DNA of 64,000 nt from Arthrobacter sp. Y81 (GCF_002929335.1 NZ_PJIL01000012.1:62001-126000); one strand, 5' to 3'. Counted from the first letter of the stretch, positions 45,865-57,915 are shown. The notes: generated from the sequence alone by a model not told the origin. Numbers and translations are program-made.

Positions 45865-46896
45865 CTATACGGAGCCGAGCCGCCGGGCCAATGCGCCCAC
45901 CGAACCGATGAGCTCGTCAAAGCACTGCTGCGGGTTGTTGGACGTCACGATCCGGGCGTTCGGCGGCAGCCCCCACAGTCCCCGGTAGTCGGCCACGGTG
46001 GTGCCCATCAGGAGCGGTGACCGGGTTTCGACGTCCACCGTCGCCAGCTCCGTGGTGATTGCCGTCCGCCCCACGGCCACACAGGCGGCGAAGGCGTCGT
46101 GCATGTGTGCCACGAAGCCCTGGTCATAGAGGCGGTGGAACTCCATGTAGAAGCGGATGGCATCGGACAGGCAGGCCACCAGGGGGTTGCCGGACCGGCT
46201 GCGGAGGCCCTCCGGCTGTTCGGGGAGGACGAGTTCCGGCTGGTCGGTGCCCGCGGCCTCCCCCAGTTTCTGCAGGTGTTCGGGCCGCATCTCGATCAGC
46301 TCGGTGGTCTCCAGCGCGCACACCACGGGCAGTTTGTCCTCCGGGAGGCCCCGGTAGGCGGCAAACACCTCCTTCGCGGCATGCGGATCGACGGAGACGT
46401 TCCACTCCGCCGTCGGCGTGGTGTTGCCCTGGTAGTAGAAGCTGCCGCCCATGATCACGAGGCCCTTGAGCAGGCGTGGCAGGTCCGGTTCCCGGCGCAG
46501 GGCGAGGGCGAAGTTTGTCAGGGGGCCCGTGATCAGGCCGGTGATCTCGCCGGGGTGCTTCCGCACCTCGTCAACCCACACGTCCACGGCATGCCGCGTT
46601 GAGATCGCGCCGGCCGGCGTCGGAAGTTCCGCGTAACCGATGCCCTGCGGGCCGTGGGTTTCCTCCGTGGTGACCAGCGGGATCTCCAGTGGCACCTCCG
46701 CGCCGATGGCCACCTCGACCCCCGGTATGCCGCACAGCTCAAGCAGGGCCAGGTTGTTCAGTGCCACCTGCCGTGCGCCCACATTACCGGCGGTGCAGGT
46801 GATGGCCTGCAACCGGACGTCGGGGCGGGACAGGAGGTAAACCAGGGCCAGTGCGTCGTCGATCCCGGTGTCGACGTCCATCAGGACCGAATGCAT
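45865..46896 (-). CDS. Nucleoside hydrolase
   Basis: A 343-residue ribonucleoside hydrolase that splits nucleosides to base and ribose. The metal-binding N-terminus is MDVDTGIDDALALVYLL; the later VIMGGSFYYQGNTTPTAEWNV (with the substrate Asn) and a catalytic His in AHMHDAFAA support the call. Length is typical. The start overlaps the aldo/keto reductase stop by one base (TGATG-type), so they are co-expressed. A 146-base gap separates it from the ECF S gene; the same-strand order suggests a nucleoside uptake and salvage locus. Specificity (purine or pyrimidine) is not visible. Confidence 0.92.
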   Translation of the reverse strand: MHSVLMDVDTGIDDALALVYLLSRPDVRLQAITCTAGNVGARQVALNNLALLELCGIPGVEVAIGAEVPLEIPLVTTEETHGPQGIGYAELPTPAGAISTRHAVDVWVDEVRKHPGEITGLITGPLTNFALALRREPDLPRLLKGLVIMGGSFYYQGNTTPTAEWNVSVDPHAAKEVFAAYRGLPEDKLPVVCALETTELIEMRPEHLQKLGEAAGTDQPELVLPEQPEGLRSRSGNPLVACLSDAIRFYMEFHRLYDQGFVAHMHDAFAACVAVGRTAITTELATVDVETRSPLLMGTTVADYRGLWGLPPNARIVTSNNPQQCFDELIGSVGALARRLGSV

Positions 46897-47873
46897 CAGA
46901 AGAGAGCAACCTTGGGCGTGCGGGGGAAGATCTCATCCAGCTGGGCACGTTCGTCGGCAGTGGGCACCCAGGCCACAGCGGCGGCGTTCTCGCGGACCTG
47001 CTCAGGCCTCGTGGCGCCGGCAATCACACTGCTCACGGACGGCTGGGCCGCCAGCCACGAAAACGCCACCTGGATCTCGCTGAGGTTGCGCTCTGCGGCG
47101 AACGCACTGAACTTCTCCAGCTGGTCCCAGTCGGCGTCGTGGACAAGGTTGGTGCGGGTGTGGCTGAGGCGGGAGCCTTCCGGCGCCTTGCCCGGCGCGT
47201 ACTTGCCCGTCAGCAGGCCGTTGGCCAGCGGGAAGTAGGGCAGCACGCCCAGGCCGTAGGCTTCCGCGACCGGCGTGATTTCCAGCTCGGCGCGCCGGTC
47301 CAGCAGGTTGTAGTGGTTCTGCGTCGAAATGAAACGGGAACCGCCGCGGCCTCGGGCCACGAATTCGGCCTCGGCGATCTGCCAGCCGGCCCGGTTGGAG
47401 TGCCCGATGTAACGGACCTTGCCGCTCGTGACGAGGTCGTCCAGGGCGGCGAGAGTCTCGTCGATGGGCGTCAGCGGGTCCGGGGTGTGGAACTGGTAGA
47501 GGTCGATCCAGTCCGTCCCCAGCCGGCGCAGCGACGCCTCGGCCGCCTTGACGATGTAGCGGCGGGAGCCGCGGGCACCGAAGTCGTTGCCGTTGGCTCC
47601 GCGCATGTCCATGCCGAATTTCGTGGCAACGACTGCGTCCTCCCGCCTGCCGGCGAGGGCCCTGCCCAGCATTGTTTCGCTCAGTCCGGGCTCGCGGCCG
47701 TAGGTGTCCGCGACGTCAAAGAGCGTAATGCCCGCGTCCAGGGCGGCATGGACGACGGCGTCGGTCCCCTCCTGCGACTCCGTCACCGTATTGGCCCGGC
47801 CAAGGTTGTTGCAGCCAAGGCCGACAACAGAGACGGTCAATCCGGAGTTTCCAAGGCGGCGGTGTTCAGTCAT
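46896..47873 (-). CDS. Aldo/keto reductase
   Basis: A 325-residue NADPH-dependent (beta/alpha)8 reductase. It carries the family motifs: Asp and Tyr in LFDVADTYGREPGLSE, Lys in VVATKFGMDM, His in YQFHTPDPLTP and the cofactor loop VIAGATRPEQV. The substrate is unknown. Homologues of this class (YajO/Tas-like) act on aldehydes. It comes first in the transcription direction before the nucleoside hydrolase and shares one base with it. ATG at 47873. Confidence 0.9.
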   Translation of the reverse strand: MTEHRRLGNSGLTVSVVGLGCNNLGRANTVTESQEGTDAVVHAALDAGITLFDVADTYGREPGLSETMLGRALAGRREDAVVATKFGMDMRGANGNDFGARGSRRYIVKAAEASLRRLGTDWIDLYQFHTPDPLTPIDETLAALDDLVTSGKVRYIGHSNRAGWQIAEAEFVARGRGGSRFISTQNHYNLLDRRAELEITPVAEAYGLGVLPYFPLANGLLTGKYAPGKAPEGSRLSHTRTNLVHDADWDQLEKFSAFAAERNLSEIQVAFSWLAAQPSVSSVIAGATRPEQVRENAAAVAWVPTADERAQLDEIFPRTPKVALF

Positions 47874-47946
47874 GAAATCAGCCTATAACGGCCGCGCGGA
47901 AAGACCCGACGCTGCCCGTTGTGGCAGCGGCGGGTACTGCGGCCGG

Positions 47947-48165
47947 TCAGGCGGCCGGGAACTCGAGTCCGTGCTCGTCCATGGCATCCTCAAGCTGGGC
48001 CATGGTTTTGACGCCCATTCCGTGCAACTTCGACAGTTCCCGCTTACCGAACTGGACCACCTGTTCCAGGGTTTCCAGTCCGGCGTGGGCCATGGCCCGG
48101 CGGGCAGGCGCGCCGATTCCGTGGGGAATCGGGGTATGGCCTGGTTGAACGGATTTACGCGTCAT
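47947..48165 (-). CDS. Small helix-hairpin-helix domain protein
   Basis: A 72-residue protein, MTRKSVQPGHTPIPHGIG onward, whose core (LETLEQVVQFGKRELSKLHGMGVKTMAQLEDAM) is a helix-hairpin-helix of the RNA polymerase alpha C-terminal-domain type (compare KLHGMGVKT with the LxxIPGIG hairpin). It is likely to bind DNA or protein, but no target is visible. The ATG at 48165 has GGGAGGC seven bases upstream; a longer frame to 48390 reads over the next gene in another frame. It lies 34 bases after the 186-residue gene of the dxs-linked group. Confidence 0.8.
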   Translation of the reverse strand: MTRKSVQPGHTPIPHGIGAPARRAMAHAGLETLEQVVQFGKRELSKLHGMGVKTMAQLEDAMDEHGLEFPAA

Positions 48166-48199
48166 TACGGATGCCTCCCAGAAAGTCGGTTGCCCCCTC

Positions 48200-48760
48200 T
48201 TAGAGGGTAAAGCCCGAAGCCGGTTTCGGCGAGTGCTTGAGCTTAAACGCCTCCGGATCTCCGAACGGCGCCGCCCCGATGCTGAGCTTCGTGTAGTCCA
48301 GGTCCTCGCCCCGGATGCAGACCTTGATGGCGTTGACGGCTTTGTTGACGTCCGGGCACAGGCAGAAGATGTTGAGTTTGGCATCACCAAACTCTGACCG
48401 CTCCACGGTGCCGAGGCCGCGCCAGGCGAGGTGGCTGATGAGCGCGTCCTTCGCCTTTTCCTCGAGGTAGCGGTCGCGGTCCGTGCCGTCCTTGGTTTTC
48501 AACGCATACTGGGCAACCACCCAGAACTGGTCTTCCTCGGCGATCTCCGCGTAGCCGTCCTCAGCGCACTGCACGGCGAAAGCGTCCATGAGGCCTTCAG
48601 CAGCCGCGGCATCGGGAACATCCGTTTCATCCGTCTTGCTCTGGTGCCCCACCACGCCGTGATTCATCACGAACTGGCTGTAGTCCTCATCGAACCAGGC
48701 TTCCCGGAACTGGAGAACCCCTTCGTCGTCGCGTTTGTAGACCCTGATAATTCCGCTCAT
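48200..48760 (-). CDS. Conserved hypothetical protein
   Basis: 186 residues, family not recognised. It begins [30 protein letters not shown] and is soluble, acidic in the middle. A VGHQSKTDETDVPD stretch, WVVAQYALKTKDGTDRDRYLEEKAKDALIS and a NIFCLCPDVNKAVNAIKVCIRG segment (two cysteines) are visible. No signal peptide. It starts at ATG 48760, overlapping the DUF402 stop (ATGA), so the two are translated together. The longer frame upstream, running in the DUF402 gene, is out of frame and rejected. Confidence 0.78.
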   Translation of the reverse strand: MSGIIRVYKRDDEGVLQFREAWFDEDYSQFVMNHGVVGHQSKTDETDVPDAAAAEGLMDAFAVQCAEDGYAEIAEEDQFWVVAQYALKTKDGTDRDRYLEEKAKDALISHLAWRGLGTVERSEFGDAKLNIFCLCPDVNKAVNAIKVCIRGEDLDYTKLSIGAAPFGDPEAFKLKHSPKPASGFTL

Positions 48761-49317
48761 GCCCGTCCTCTCCTGAACCACTCGGCGTCTGTGCCGTCGA
48801 ACGGTGCGTGCTGTGCCTTGACGGCCTGATAAAGCTGTTCTGTCTCCTGGAGCATGCGGTCCACGATGTCCCGCGGATACTCCATGCTCACCTGGTGTTC
48901 GGCGAATTCGTCTTCGTCGTCGATGTACACGCCCCGGGTGACGGACCGGATCACGTCCAGGTCCATGTCGATCACGTGGAACTCCAGGGTCCCGGGCCTG
49001 ATGCCGTTCCAGCCGTGGCCCACGGCGAGGTCCACGTACACGCGGAAGTCCCCGGGGTAGGTGTCGTCGTAAAACGTGGCCACGTAGTCGCCGGTGCGGG
49101 GAACGAGCAGCACGGCATCGGAACTGGCGTGGAAGGCGGCACCGGGCCGTGAGATGAACGAGCCCTTGGGCTGGAAGATCCACCAGCCGTGCCGGTCTTC
49201 ACCGAGATAGTTACCCGGGACCACCCAGTGGGCGCCGCCATTCCATTTGCGGTTCCGCGCCACCACCAGGTCTCCCGGTTTGAGGCTCTCGGGAGGTGTG
49301 GCCTCGTGCGGGATCAC
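48757..49317 (-). CDS. DUF402 domain-containing protein
   Basis: A 186-residue protein of the DUF402 (FomD/Ntdp-like nucleotide diphosphatase fold) family. [37 protein letters not shown] and [16 protein letters not shown], ending with the charged [18 protein letters not shown], match its beta-barrel with acidic metal ligands. Family members hydrolyse nucleotides or nucleotide-like diphosphates; the substrate here is unknown. ATG at 49317 shares ATGA with the dxs stop, so it belongs to the dxs transcript. Confidence 0.85.
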   Translation of the reverse strand: MIPHEATPPESLKPGDLVVARNRKWNGGAHWVVPGNYLGEDRHGWWIFQPKGSFISRPGAAFHASSDAVLLVPRTGDYVATFYDDTYPGDFRVYVDLAVGHGWNGIRPGTLEFHVIDMDLDVIRSVTRGVYIDDEDEFAEHQVSMEYPRDIVDRMLQETEQLYQAVKAQHAPFDGTDAEWFRRGRA

Positions 49318-51287
49318 AGTTTCGGCAGGCTGCCCGTAGTCGGATGCTCCTGGCCCGGCAGGGGACGTGCGAAAGGCACCTTGGTCCCCAGGACCTGGGC
49401 GACGACGTCGTGCGTGATCTGGCGTCCGGTCAAACCGACGCGTTCCAGCACCTGGGCGCGGGTGCCGTGGTCCAGGAACTCCACCGGCAGCCCCACTTCG
49501 TTCAGGGCGGTGTCCACACCGGCGGCGCGCATTTCCTGGCGGATGCGTGATCCCACACCGCCGGCGCGGACGCCGTCTTCGATGCAGATGACCAGGCGGT
49601 GGCGGGCAGCCAGCGCAATGATGGATTTCCGGACCGGCAGCAGCCAGCGGGGGTCCACCACGGTGGAGCTGATCCCCTGGGCGCCGAGGCGGTTGGAGAC
49701 GTCCAGGGCGAGTTCGGACATGGCGCCCACGCTCACGATCAGCACGTCATTTTCGCTGGAGCCTGCAGGACGGCGGGCCAACACATCCACGCCGTCGCTG
49801 AGGCGCTCGAGGGCTTCCACTTCGGCGCCCACGTTCCCCTTGGAATACCGGACAACGCTGGGGGCGTCCCTGATGGCCACAGCTTCGCGGAGTTCTTCAC
49901 GGAGCCGTGTGGCGTCGCGGGGCGCGGCCAGGTGGAGGCCCGGAACGATCTGCACCATGGCCATGTCCCACATGCCGTGGTGGCTGGCGCCGTCCGGTCC
50001 GGTGACCCCGGCACGGTCCAGCACGATGGTGACGCCGGCCCGGTGCAGCGCAACGTCCATCAGCAATTGGTCGAAGGCGCGGTTCAGGAATGTGGCGTAG
50101 ACGGCAACCACGGGGTGGAGCCCGCCGAAGGCCATACCGGCGGCGGAGGTCAGCGCGTGCTGCTCGGCAATGCCGACGTCGAAGACGCGTTCCGGGTGCC
50201 GTGCCGCGAATTTGTGCAGGCCCACAGGAATGAGCATCGCACCGGTGATGCCCACGATGTCCTTGCGCTCATCGGCGATGGCGGCGATCTCGTCGGCGAA
50301 GACCGACGTCCAGGACTGGGCGCCGCCGGCTTCGGTGGGCACGCCGGTTTCGGGATCGATGATGCCCACGGCGTGGAACTGGTCAGCCTCGTGGGCGCGC
50401 GCGGGCGCGTAGCCGTGGCCCTTTTCGGTCATCGCGTGCACGATGACCGGACCGGCGTAGTTCCTGGCAGTGGAGAGTGCGTGCTCCATGGCCTGGAGGT
50501 TGTGGCCGTCGACGGGGCCGATGTACTTCATGCCAAGGTCCTCGAACATGCCCTGGGGCGCCCACCAGTCCTTGATGCCCTTCTTCATGGCATGCAGGCT
50601 GCGGTAGGTGAACTGGCCCACCGGTCCGCCGTTTTGCAGCTTCCGCTTCCACCAGTCCAGGGTTCCCTCGTAGGCCGGGGCTGCGCGGAAGGAATCGATG
50701 GTGGGACGCAGTGATGCGAGGTAGTCTGCAAAGCCGCCGACGGTGGGTGCATAGGACCGGCCGTTGTCATTGACCACGATGACCACGCGCCGGCGCTTGT
50801 CCGCGGCGATGTTGTTGATCGCTTCCCAGGCCATGCCGCCGGTCAGGGCGCCGTCGCCCACCACGGCAATCACATAGCGGTCGCCGTCGCCGGTCAGCTG
50901 CCGGGCGCGGGAGATGCCGTCGGCCCAGGACAGCGAGGAGGATGCGTGGGAGCTTTCCACGATGTCGTGCTCGGACTCGGCCCGGTCCGGGTAACCGGAC
51001 ATTCCGCCTTCCTGGCGGAGGGTGCTGAAGTCCTGGCGTCCGGTAAGGAGTTTGTGGACATACGACTGGTGTCCGGTATCAAAGACGATGCTGTCGCGGG
51101 GAGAGTCAAAAATACGGTGTACGGCGATGGTCAGTTCCACGACGCCGAGGTTCGGTCCGAGGTGGCCACCCGTCTGCGACACGTTGCCGATCAGGAAACT
51201 CCTGACCTCCGTAGCCAGCTGGGACAGCTGTTCTTCGGTCAACTTGCTCAGGTCCTGCGGATTCCGGATGGTGTCCAAAATTCCCAA
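49314..51287 (-). CDS. dxs: 1-deoxy-D-xylulose-5-phosphate synthase
   Basis: The first enzyme of the MEP isoprenoid pathway, joining pyruvate and glyceraldehyde 3-phosphate with thiamine diphosphate. The 657-residue transketolase-like protein has [16 protein letters not shown], the ThDP motif [14 protein letters not shown] ending in a conserved ND, the catalytic [12 protein letters not shown], and [16 protein letters not shown]. The start is TTG at 51287 ([16 protein letters not shown]), with AAGGGGG five bases upstream; homologues start at this point. Its stop overlaps the DUF402 gene. A strong terminator lies upstream at 51372-51410. Confidence 0.95.
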   Translation of the reverse strand: MGILDTIRNPQDLSKLTEEQLSQLATEVRSFLIGNVSQTGGHLGPNLGVVELTIAVHRIFDSPRDSIVFDTGHQSYVHKLLTGRQDFSTLRQEGGMSGYPDRAESEHDIVESSHASSSLSWADGISRARQLTGDGDRYVIAVVGDGALTGGMAWEAINNIAADKRRRVVIVVNDNGRSYAPTVGGFADYLASLRPTIDSFRAAPAYEGTLDWWKRKLQNGGPVGQFTYRSLHAMKKGIKDWWAPQGMFEDLGMKYIGPVDGHNLQAMEHALSTARNYAGPVIVHAMTEKGHGYAPARAHEADQFHAVGIIDPETGVPTEAGGAQSWTSVFADEIAAIADERKDIVGITGAMLIPVGLHKFAARHPERVFDVGIAEQHALTSAAGMAFGGLHPVVAVYATFLNRAFDQLLMDVALHRAGVTIVLDRAGVTGPDGASHHGMWDMAMVQIVPGLHLAAPRDATRLREELREAVAIRDAPSVVRYSKGNVGAEVEALERLSDGVDVLARRPAGSSENDVLIVSVGAMSELALDVSNRLGAQGISSTVVDPRWLLPVRKSIIALAARHRLVICIEDGVRAGGVGSRIRQEMRAAGVDTALNEVGLPVEFLDHGTRAQVLERVGLTGRQITHDVVAQVLGTKVPFARPLPGQEHPTTGSLPKL

Positions 51288-51371
51288 CGGGGCCCCCTTC
51301 GGGTGGTAGACATGCCTTTTAACTCTAACGCCTTGAAGGCTGGACGGGCGCCGGACCCGGGCGGCGCAACG

Positions 51372-51410
51372 CAAAAGCCCCGGCCTGTCAGAGACAGGCC
51401 GGGGCTTTTG
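51372..51410 (-). terminator. Terminator downstream of acnA
   Basis: AAAAGCCCCGGCCTGTC and its complement flank a short loop, a stem of about 17 pairs, with T-rich flanks. It separates acnA from dxs on the minus strand. Confidence 0.92.
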
Positions 51411-51435
51411 ATGGCGCCGGTGTTGCCCGCTGCCG

Positions 51436-54246
<2,811 letters not shown>

Positions 54247-54298
54247 CGCAGGACTCCTCTCGCAACAGTTTCATCTTTGTCGCGCGGTTGACCGCTTG

Positions 54299-54320
54299 CT
54301 AGTTAGGCCATCCTAATTAG
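54299..54320 (-). promoter_or_regulatory. 22-bp operator-like dyad of acnA
   Basis: Plus strand: CTAGTTAGG, then CCAT, then CCTAATTAG. The arms match at eight of nine positions. It lies 53-74 bases before the acnA ATG in the only AT-rich part of the intergenic region, where the promoter must also be. The inner TTAGG/CCTAA half-sites recall iron-regulator boxes, though the spacing is shorter than a DtxR box. Confidence 0.7.
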
Positions 54321-54400
54321 TGCAAGGTCATACAAAAGAGCATGGGGTCAGCCGGGAATCCGGCGCGCGACGTGGGACTACTACGCCCATCCTAGTCACA

Positions 54401-55786
54401 TCAGGGGCGGGGCGTCAGCAACGCCACTGTCTCCATGTGGTGGGTGTGCGGATACAGGTCGAAGGCCCGCAGCCCGGCAAGTGACCAGCCGCCCTGCTGG
54501 AAGTACCCCAGGTCCCGGGCGAAGGACGCCGGGTCGCAGGACACGTAGGCGATGGCCCGGGGACCTGCCGCCATCAGCTGGCTGACCACTGCCTTGCCCG
54601 CGCCTGCCCTCGGCGGGTCGAGCACCAGGGCGTCGAAGTTGCGGGGCGTTTGGCGCAGCACGCGTTCCACCCGTCCCTGCACGATCTCCACCTGCGGTGC
54701 GCCGTGCAGGTTCTTCCGGGCATCCCGGCTGGCGCCGGGGGCGCCCTCGACGGACAGCACGGAACCGGTGACGCCCACGGCGTCGGCCAGCGCGGCCGTG
54801 AACAGCCCGGCGCCTGCGTACAGGTCCGCCACCACCGCGCCCGGTTCCAGGTAGCCGCCGTCGTGAAGGAAGTCCCTGACCGCACCAACGAGCGTGTCCG
54901 GTGCGTCCCGGTGGATCTGCCAGAAGCCCTCCCCTGTGACCCGGTACTCGTGGCCTGCGGCCGACTCCTGCACCCAGGTGCGCCCGCGCAGCTGGAGCGC
55001 CTCGCCCTTGGCGGGGTCGAAGCTGGCCACCGAAACGTCGGCGGGCAGCTGGGCCAGGATGGCGCTGAGGCGCTTCGCGCGCGTGCCCGCGGCCGGAGCC
55101 AGCAGCACCAGCGGGCGCGATCCGTTGGCGGGAGCGGCGACTTCCACGCGGTCAATGCCCTGGAGGTCGATGTCCCACAGCCGGAGGTCGTTGATGCCGG
55201 CCACAGCCAGCGGCATCTCGCGGACGGCAATAACCTGGTCGGAACGGTGGGCGTGCATGCCCAGCTTGCCGCCCGGCGTTACGGCAAAACTTGCCCTGGT
55301 GCGCCAGCCCAGGCCGGGTGCGTCCGCCGCGCCGGCGGCCGCCGCTTCACCCACCGGTTCAACGATGTTCCCGCGCCCGGCGGGGTCCGTCCACACCGCG
55401 GGATGTTCGACGCCGGCCAGCCGCTTCAGCTGTTCGGCCAGGACTGCAGCCTTGAGGCCCCGCTGGTGCTCGAGGGACACGTGGCCCAGCTCCGCACCAC
55501 CCACGGGCGCGTGGCCGTGGGACCACGACCGCAAGGAGTCCGCCAGGTGCCAGAAATGCGGTACCCGCTCGGGCGAGGCCTCGAGCACTTCCACGACGTC
55601 GGCACGCCAGAATTTGGATCCCTCGCCGGCGTCGGTCAGCCGGATCCGGGCTCTTTCGCCCGGGATGGCGTGGCGGACAAACACCACACGGCCTTCGTGG
55701 CGGGCAACGCAATGCCCCCCGTGGGCTATGGGCCCGATATCCACCACGAGTTCGGCATGGGTGCGGGTCTGGGTCTCGGAGCTCAT
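54401..55786 (-). CDS. TRAM-domain RNA uracil-C5 methyltransferase (Rv2689c-like)
   Basis: A 461-residue class I SAM-dependent methyltransferase of the TrmA/RlmD family. An N-terminal TRAM domain (VDIGPIAHGGHCVARHEG) is followed by the SAM site ADLYAGAGLFTAALAD. The catalytic cysteine is in AIAYVSCDPASFARDL, and VLDPPRAGAGKAVV is the DPPR motif. I find only two cysteines, so the [4Fe-4S] ligands of RlmD/RumA are missing. The target (tRNA or rRNA) is not determined. ATG at 55786 overlaps the KimA-like gene stop by four bases. Confidence 0.88.
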   Translation of the reverse strand: MSSETQTRTHAELVVDIGPIAHGGHCVARHEGRVVFVRHAIPGERARIRLTDAGEGSKFWRADVVEVLEASPERVPHFWHLADSLRSWSHGHAPVGGAELGHVSLEHQRGLKAAVLAEQLKRLAGVEHPAVWTDPAGRGNIVEPVGEAAAAGAADAPGLGWRTRASFAVTPGGKLGMHAHRSDQVIAVREMPLAVAGINDLRLWDIDLQGIDRVEVAAPANGSRPLVLLAPAAGTRAKRLSAILAQLPADVSVASFDPAKGEALQLRGRTWVQESAAGHEYRVTGEGFWQIHRDAPDTLVGAVRDFLHDGGYLEPGAVVADLYAGAGLFTAALADAVGVTGSVLSVEGAPGASRDARKNLHGAPQVEIVQGRVERVLRQTPRNFDALVLDPPRAGAGKAVVSQLMAAGPRAIAYVSCDPASFARDLGYFQQGGWSLAGLRAFDLYPHTHHMETVALLTPRP

Positions 55787-57759
55787 TGGATATCCTGCAT
55801 TTTCTTTGCTTCTTCGGACGATTTCAGCTGCCAGGGCACACTGGCCACCATGACTCCCGGCTCGAAATGGAGACGGGTCTTGATACGCAGGGCGGTCTGG
55901 TTATGGACCAGTTGTTCCCACCACTTACCCACGACGTACTCGGGGATGTAGACGACGATGAGGTCGCGGGGCGAATCCCGCCGCATGTTCTTCACATACT
56001 CCATGATGGGCGTCACGGTTTCCCGGTACGGGCTGGCGAGAACGGTGAGCGGCACCGGAATCTCCAGTTTTTCCCAGTCGGCAAGGGTGTGGGCGGTTTC
56101 GTCGGAGTTGATGTCCACCGTGATGGCGTCGAGCCTCGACGGCCGCGACGCGCGGGCGTAAGCCAGGGCCCGCAGGACGGGCTTGCGGACGTGCGAAACC
56201 AGCAGCACGGCATGCACCCGGGACGGCAGGGCGCGCGGCGAGGAATCCTCATCCACGGCGAGTTCCTTGGCTACGTTGTCGTAGTGCGCGCGGATGCTCC
56301 ACATGATGAGGAAAAGCACGAACATCGCCAGCAGGGCGATCCAGGCTCCCTGCTCAAACTTGGTGATCAGGACGATGGTGAGGACCAGGGCGGTCATGCC
56401 GAACCCGATCATGTTGATGGTGCGCGACTTGAGCATCCGGCGGCGAACCGTCTTGTCCCGCGCCAGCTTCAGTTCGCGTCCCCAGTGCCTGACCATGCCG
56501 AGCTGGCTTGCCGTGAAGGAAATGAAAACGCCCACGATGTAGAGCTGGATGAGCTTGGTGACGTCGGCGTTGAACGCCAGGATGAGCACCAGGGCGCCGG
56601 CGGCGAGGGCCAGGACGCCGTTGCTGAAGGCCAGGCGGTCACCGCGCGTGCGCAGCTGGCGCGGCAGGTAGCCGTCCTGCGCCAGGATGGATCCGAGGAC
56701 CGGGAAGCCGTTGAAGGCGGTGTTGGAGGCAAAAACCAGGATCACGCCCGTCGCGGCAACCACGATGTAGAACAGCAGCGAGCCGGGGCCGAAGATGGTC
56801 TGGGCTATCTGGCTGATGGCCGGGCTTTGGATGTAGTCCTCCGGGAGGGGCTGCCCGTTGACCAGGAATTCCGTGGCCGGGTCCAGGACGATGTGCACCT
56901 TGGTGGCATTCGCGAGATAGATGATGCCGGCCAGCATGGAGGAGGCGATGACGCCGAGCAGGAGCAGGGTGGTTGCCGCGTTCTTGCTCTTGGGTTTCTG
57001 GAAGTTCGGGACGCCGTTGCTGATGGCTTCCACGCCGGTCAGGGCCGCGGCACCCGAGGAGAACGCCCGGAGCAGCAGGAAGGCGCCGGCCAGCCCCACC
57101 AGCCCCTCGTCGAAACCGGCCTGCGGCACGATCGTGAAGTCTGCGGACGGGGCCTCCCCCAGCTGGCCGGTGACCGCCTGGAAGACGCCGATGGCGGTCA
57201 TGCCCAGGATGGATGCCATGAAGATGTACGAGGGAACGGCGAAGACGCTGCCGGCTTCCTTGATCCCGCGCAGGTTCACGAGAGCCAGGATGACCACGCC
57301 CACGGTGGCAATCAGCGCCTGTTGGCCGTGAAGTGCCGGAACTGCGGTGGTGAGGTACGTCGCGGCCGATGACATCGAGACGGCGACGGTGAGCACGTAG
57401 TCCACCAGGAGGGCCGACGCAACAGTCAGGCCGGCGTATTTGCCCAGGTTGACGTTGGCTATTTCGTAGTCGCCCCCGCCGGACGGGTAGGCGTGCACGT
57501 TCTGGCGGTAGGAGGCCACCACCGTGAGCAAAACCACCATGACGGCGAGCCCCACCCACGGTGAGAACGCCACCGCACTGACACCTGCCAGGGCCAGGGT
57601 CAGCAGGATTTCATCGGGCGCATAAGCCACCGAGGACAGCGCGTCTGAGGCGAAAACCGGAAGCGCGATCCGCTTGGGCAACAGCGTGTGGGCCAGCCGG
57701 TCGTTCCGGAAGGGCCTCCCCACGAGCACCCGCTTCACGGCATTCAATATTGTCAGCAC
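55783..57759 (-). CDS. APC-superfamily permease, KimA-like potassium importer
   Basis: A 658-residue protein with about twelve membrane helices and a cytoplasmic C-terminal domain. It resembles B. subtilis KimA (YdaO): ASDALSSVAYAPDEILLTL, YPSGGGDYEIANVNLGKY, LLVDYVLTVAVSMSSAA, AFSSGAAALTGVEAISNG, RGDRLAFSNG and, near the end, WWEQLVHNQTALRIKTRLHF. KimA imports K+ with H+; the substrate here is inferred from similarity and from the RCK genes next door. GTG at 57759, six bases after a TAGCTT -10. M. tuberculosis has the same order (Rv2690c). Confidence 0.85.
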   Translation of the reverse strand: MLTILNAVKRVLVGRPFRNDRLAHTLLPKRIALPVFASDALSSVAYAPDEILLTLALAGVSAVAFSPWVGLAVMVVLLTVVASYRQNVHAYPSGGGDYEIANVNLGKYAGLTVASALLVDYVLTVAVSMSSAATYLTTAVPALHGQQALIATVGVVILALVNLRGIKEAGSVFAVPSYIFMASILGMTAIGVFQAVTGQLGEAPSADFTIVPQAGFDEGLVGLAGAFLLLRAFSSGAAALTGVEAISNGVPNFQKPKSKNAATTLLLLGVIASSMLAGIIYLANATKVHIVLDPATEFLVNGQPLPEDYIQSPAISQIAQTIFGPGSLLFYIVVAATGVILVFASNTAFNGFPVLGSILAQDGYLPRQLRTRGDRLAFSNGVLALAAGALVLILAFNADVTKLIQLYIVGVFISFTASQLGMVRHWGRELKLARDKTVRRRMLKSRTINMIGFGMTALVLTIVLITKFEQGAWIALLAMFVLFLIMWSIRAHYDNVAKELAVDEDSSPRALPSRVHAVLLVSHVRKPVLRALAYARASRPSRLDAITVDINSDETAHTLADWEKLEIPVPLTVLASPYRETVTPIMEYVKNMRRDSPRDLIVVYIPEYVVGKWWEQLVHNQTALRIKTRLHFEPGVMVASVPWQLKSSEEAKKMQDIQ

Positions 57760-57765
57760 TCCACA

Positions 57766-57794
57766 AAGCTAGTCTGATTCGGACGCGATGTCAT
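57766..57794 (-). promoter_or_regulatory. Leaderless promoter of the KimA-like gene
   Basis: Minus strand: ATGACA (57794-57789), a 17-base spacer, TAGCTT (57771-57766), six bases, then the GTG. The -35 matches TTGACA at five of six bases. Confidence 0.6.
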
Positions 57795-57871
57795 GACGGC
57801 CTCCGCACGGTGCCTCCGCGGGCGCCGGCAGGGATCTGCCGGACGCTGGGCAGGGCGGCCCGGCGGGCCGG

Positions 57872-57877
57872 TAGAGT
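57872..57877 (+). promoter_or_regulatory. Candidate -10 of the RCK gene pair
   Basis: TAGAGT, 38 bases before the GTG at 57916. No obvious -35. Confidence 0.35.
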
Positions 57878-57915
57878 CTTACGGAGCAACAGGAAAAATG
57901 ACTGAGGAGGCACGG

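Noticed and set aside
57760..57915. Possible c-di-AMP (ydaO) riboswitch before the KimA-like gene
   Set aside because: The predicted promoter lies directly at the start codon and the whole divergent gap is only 156 bases, shared with the RCK promoter; the ydaO aptamer is not present.
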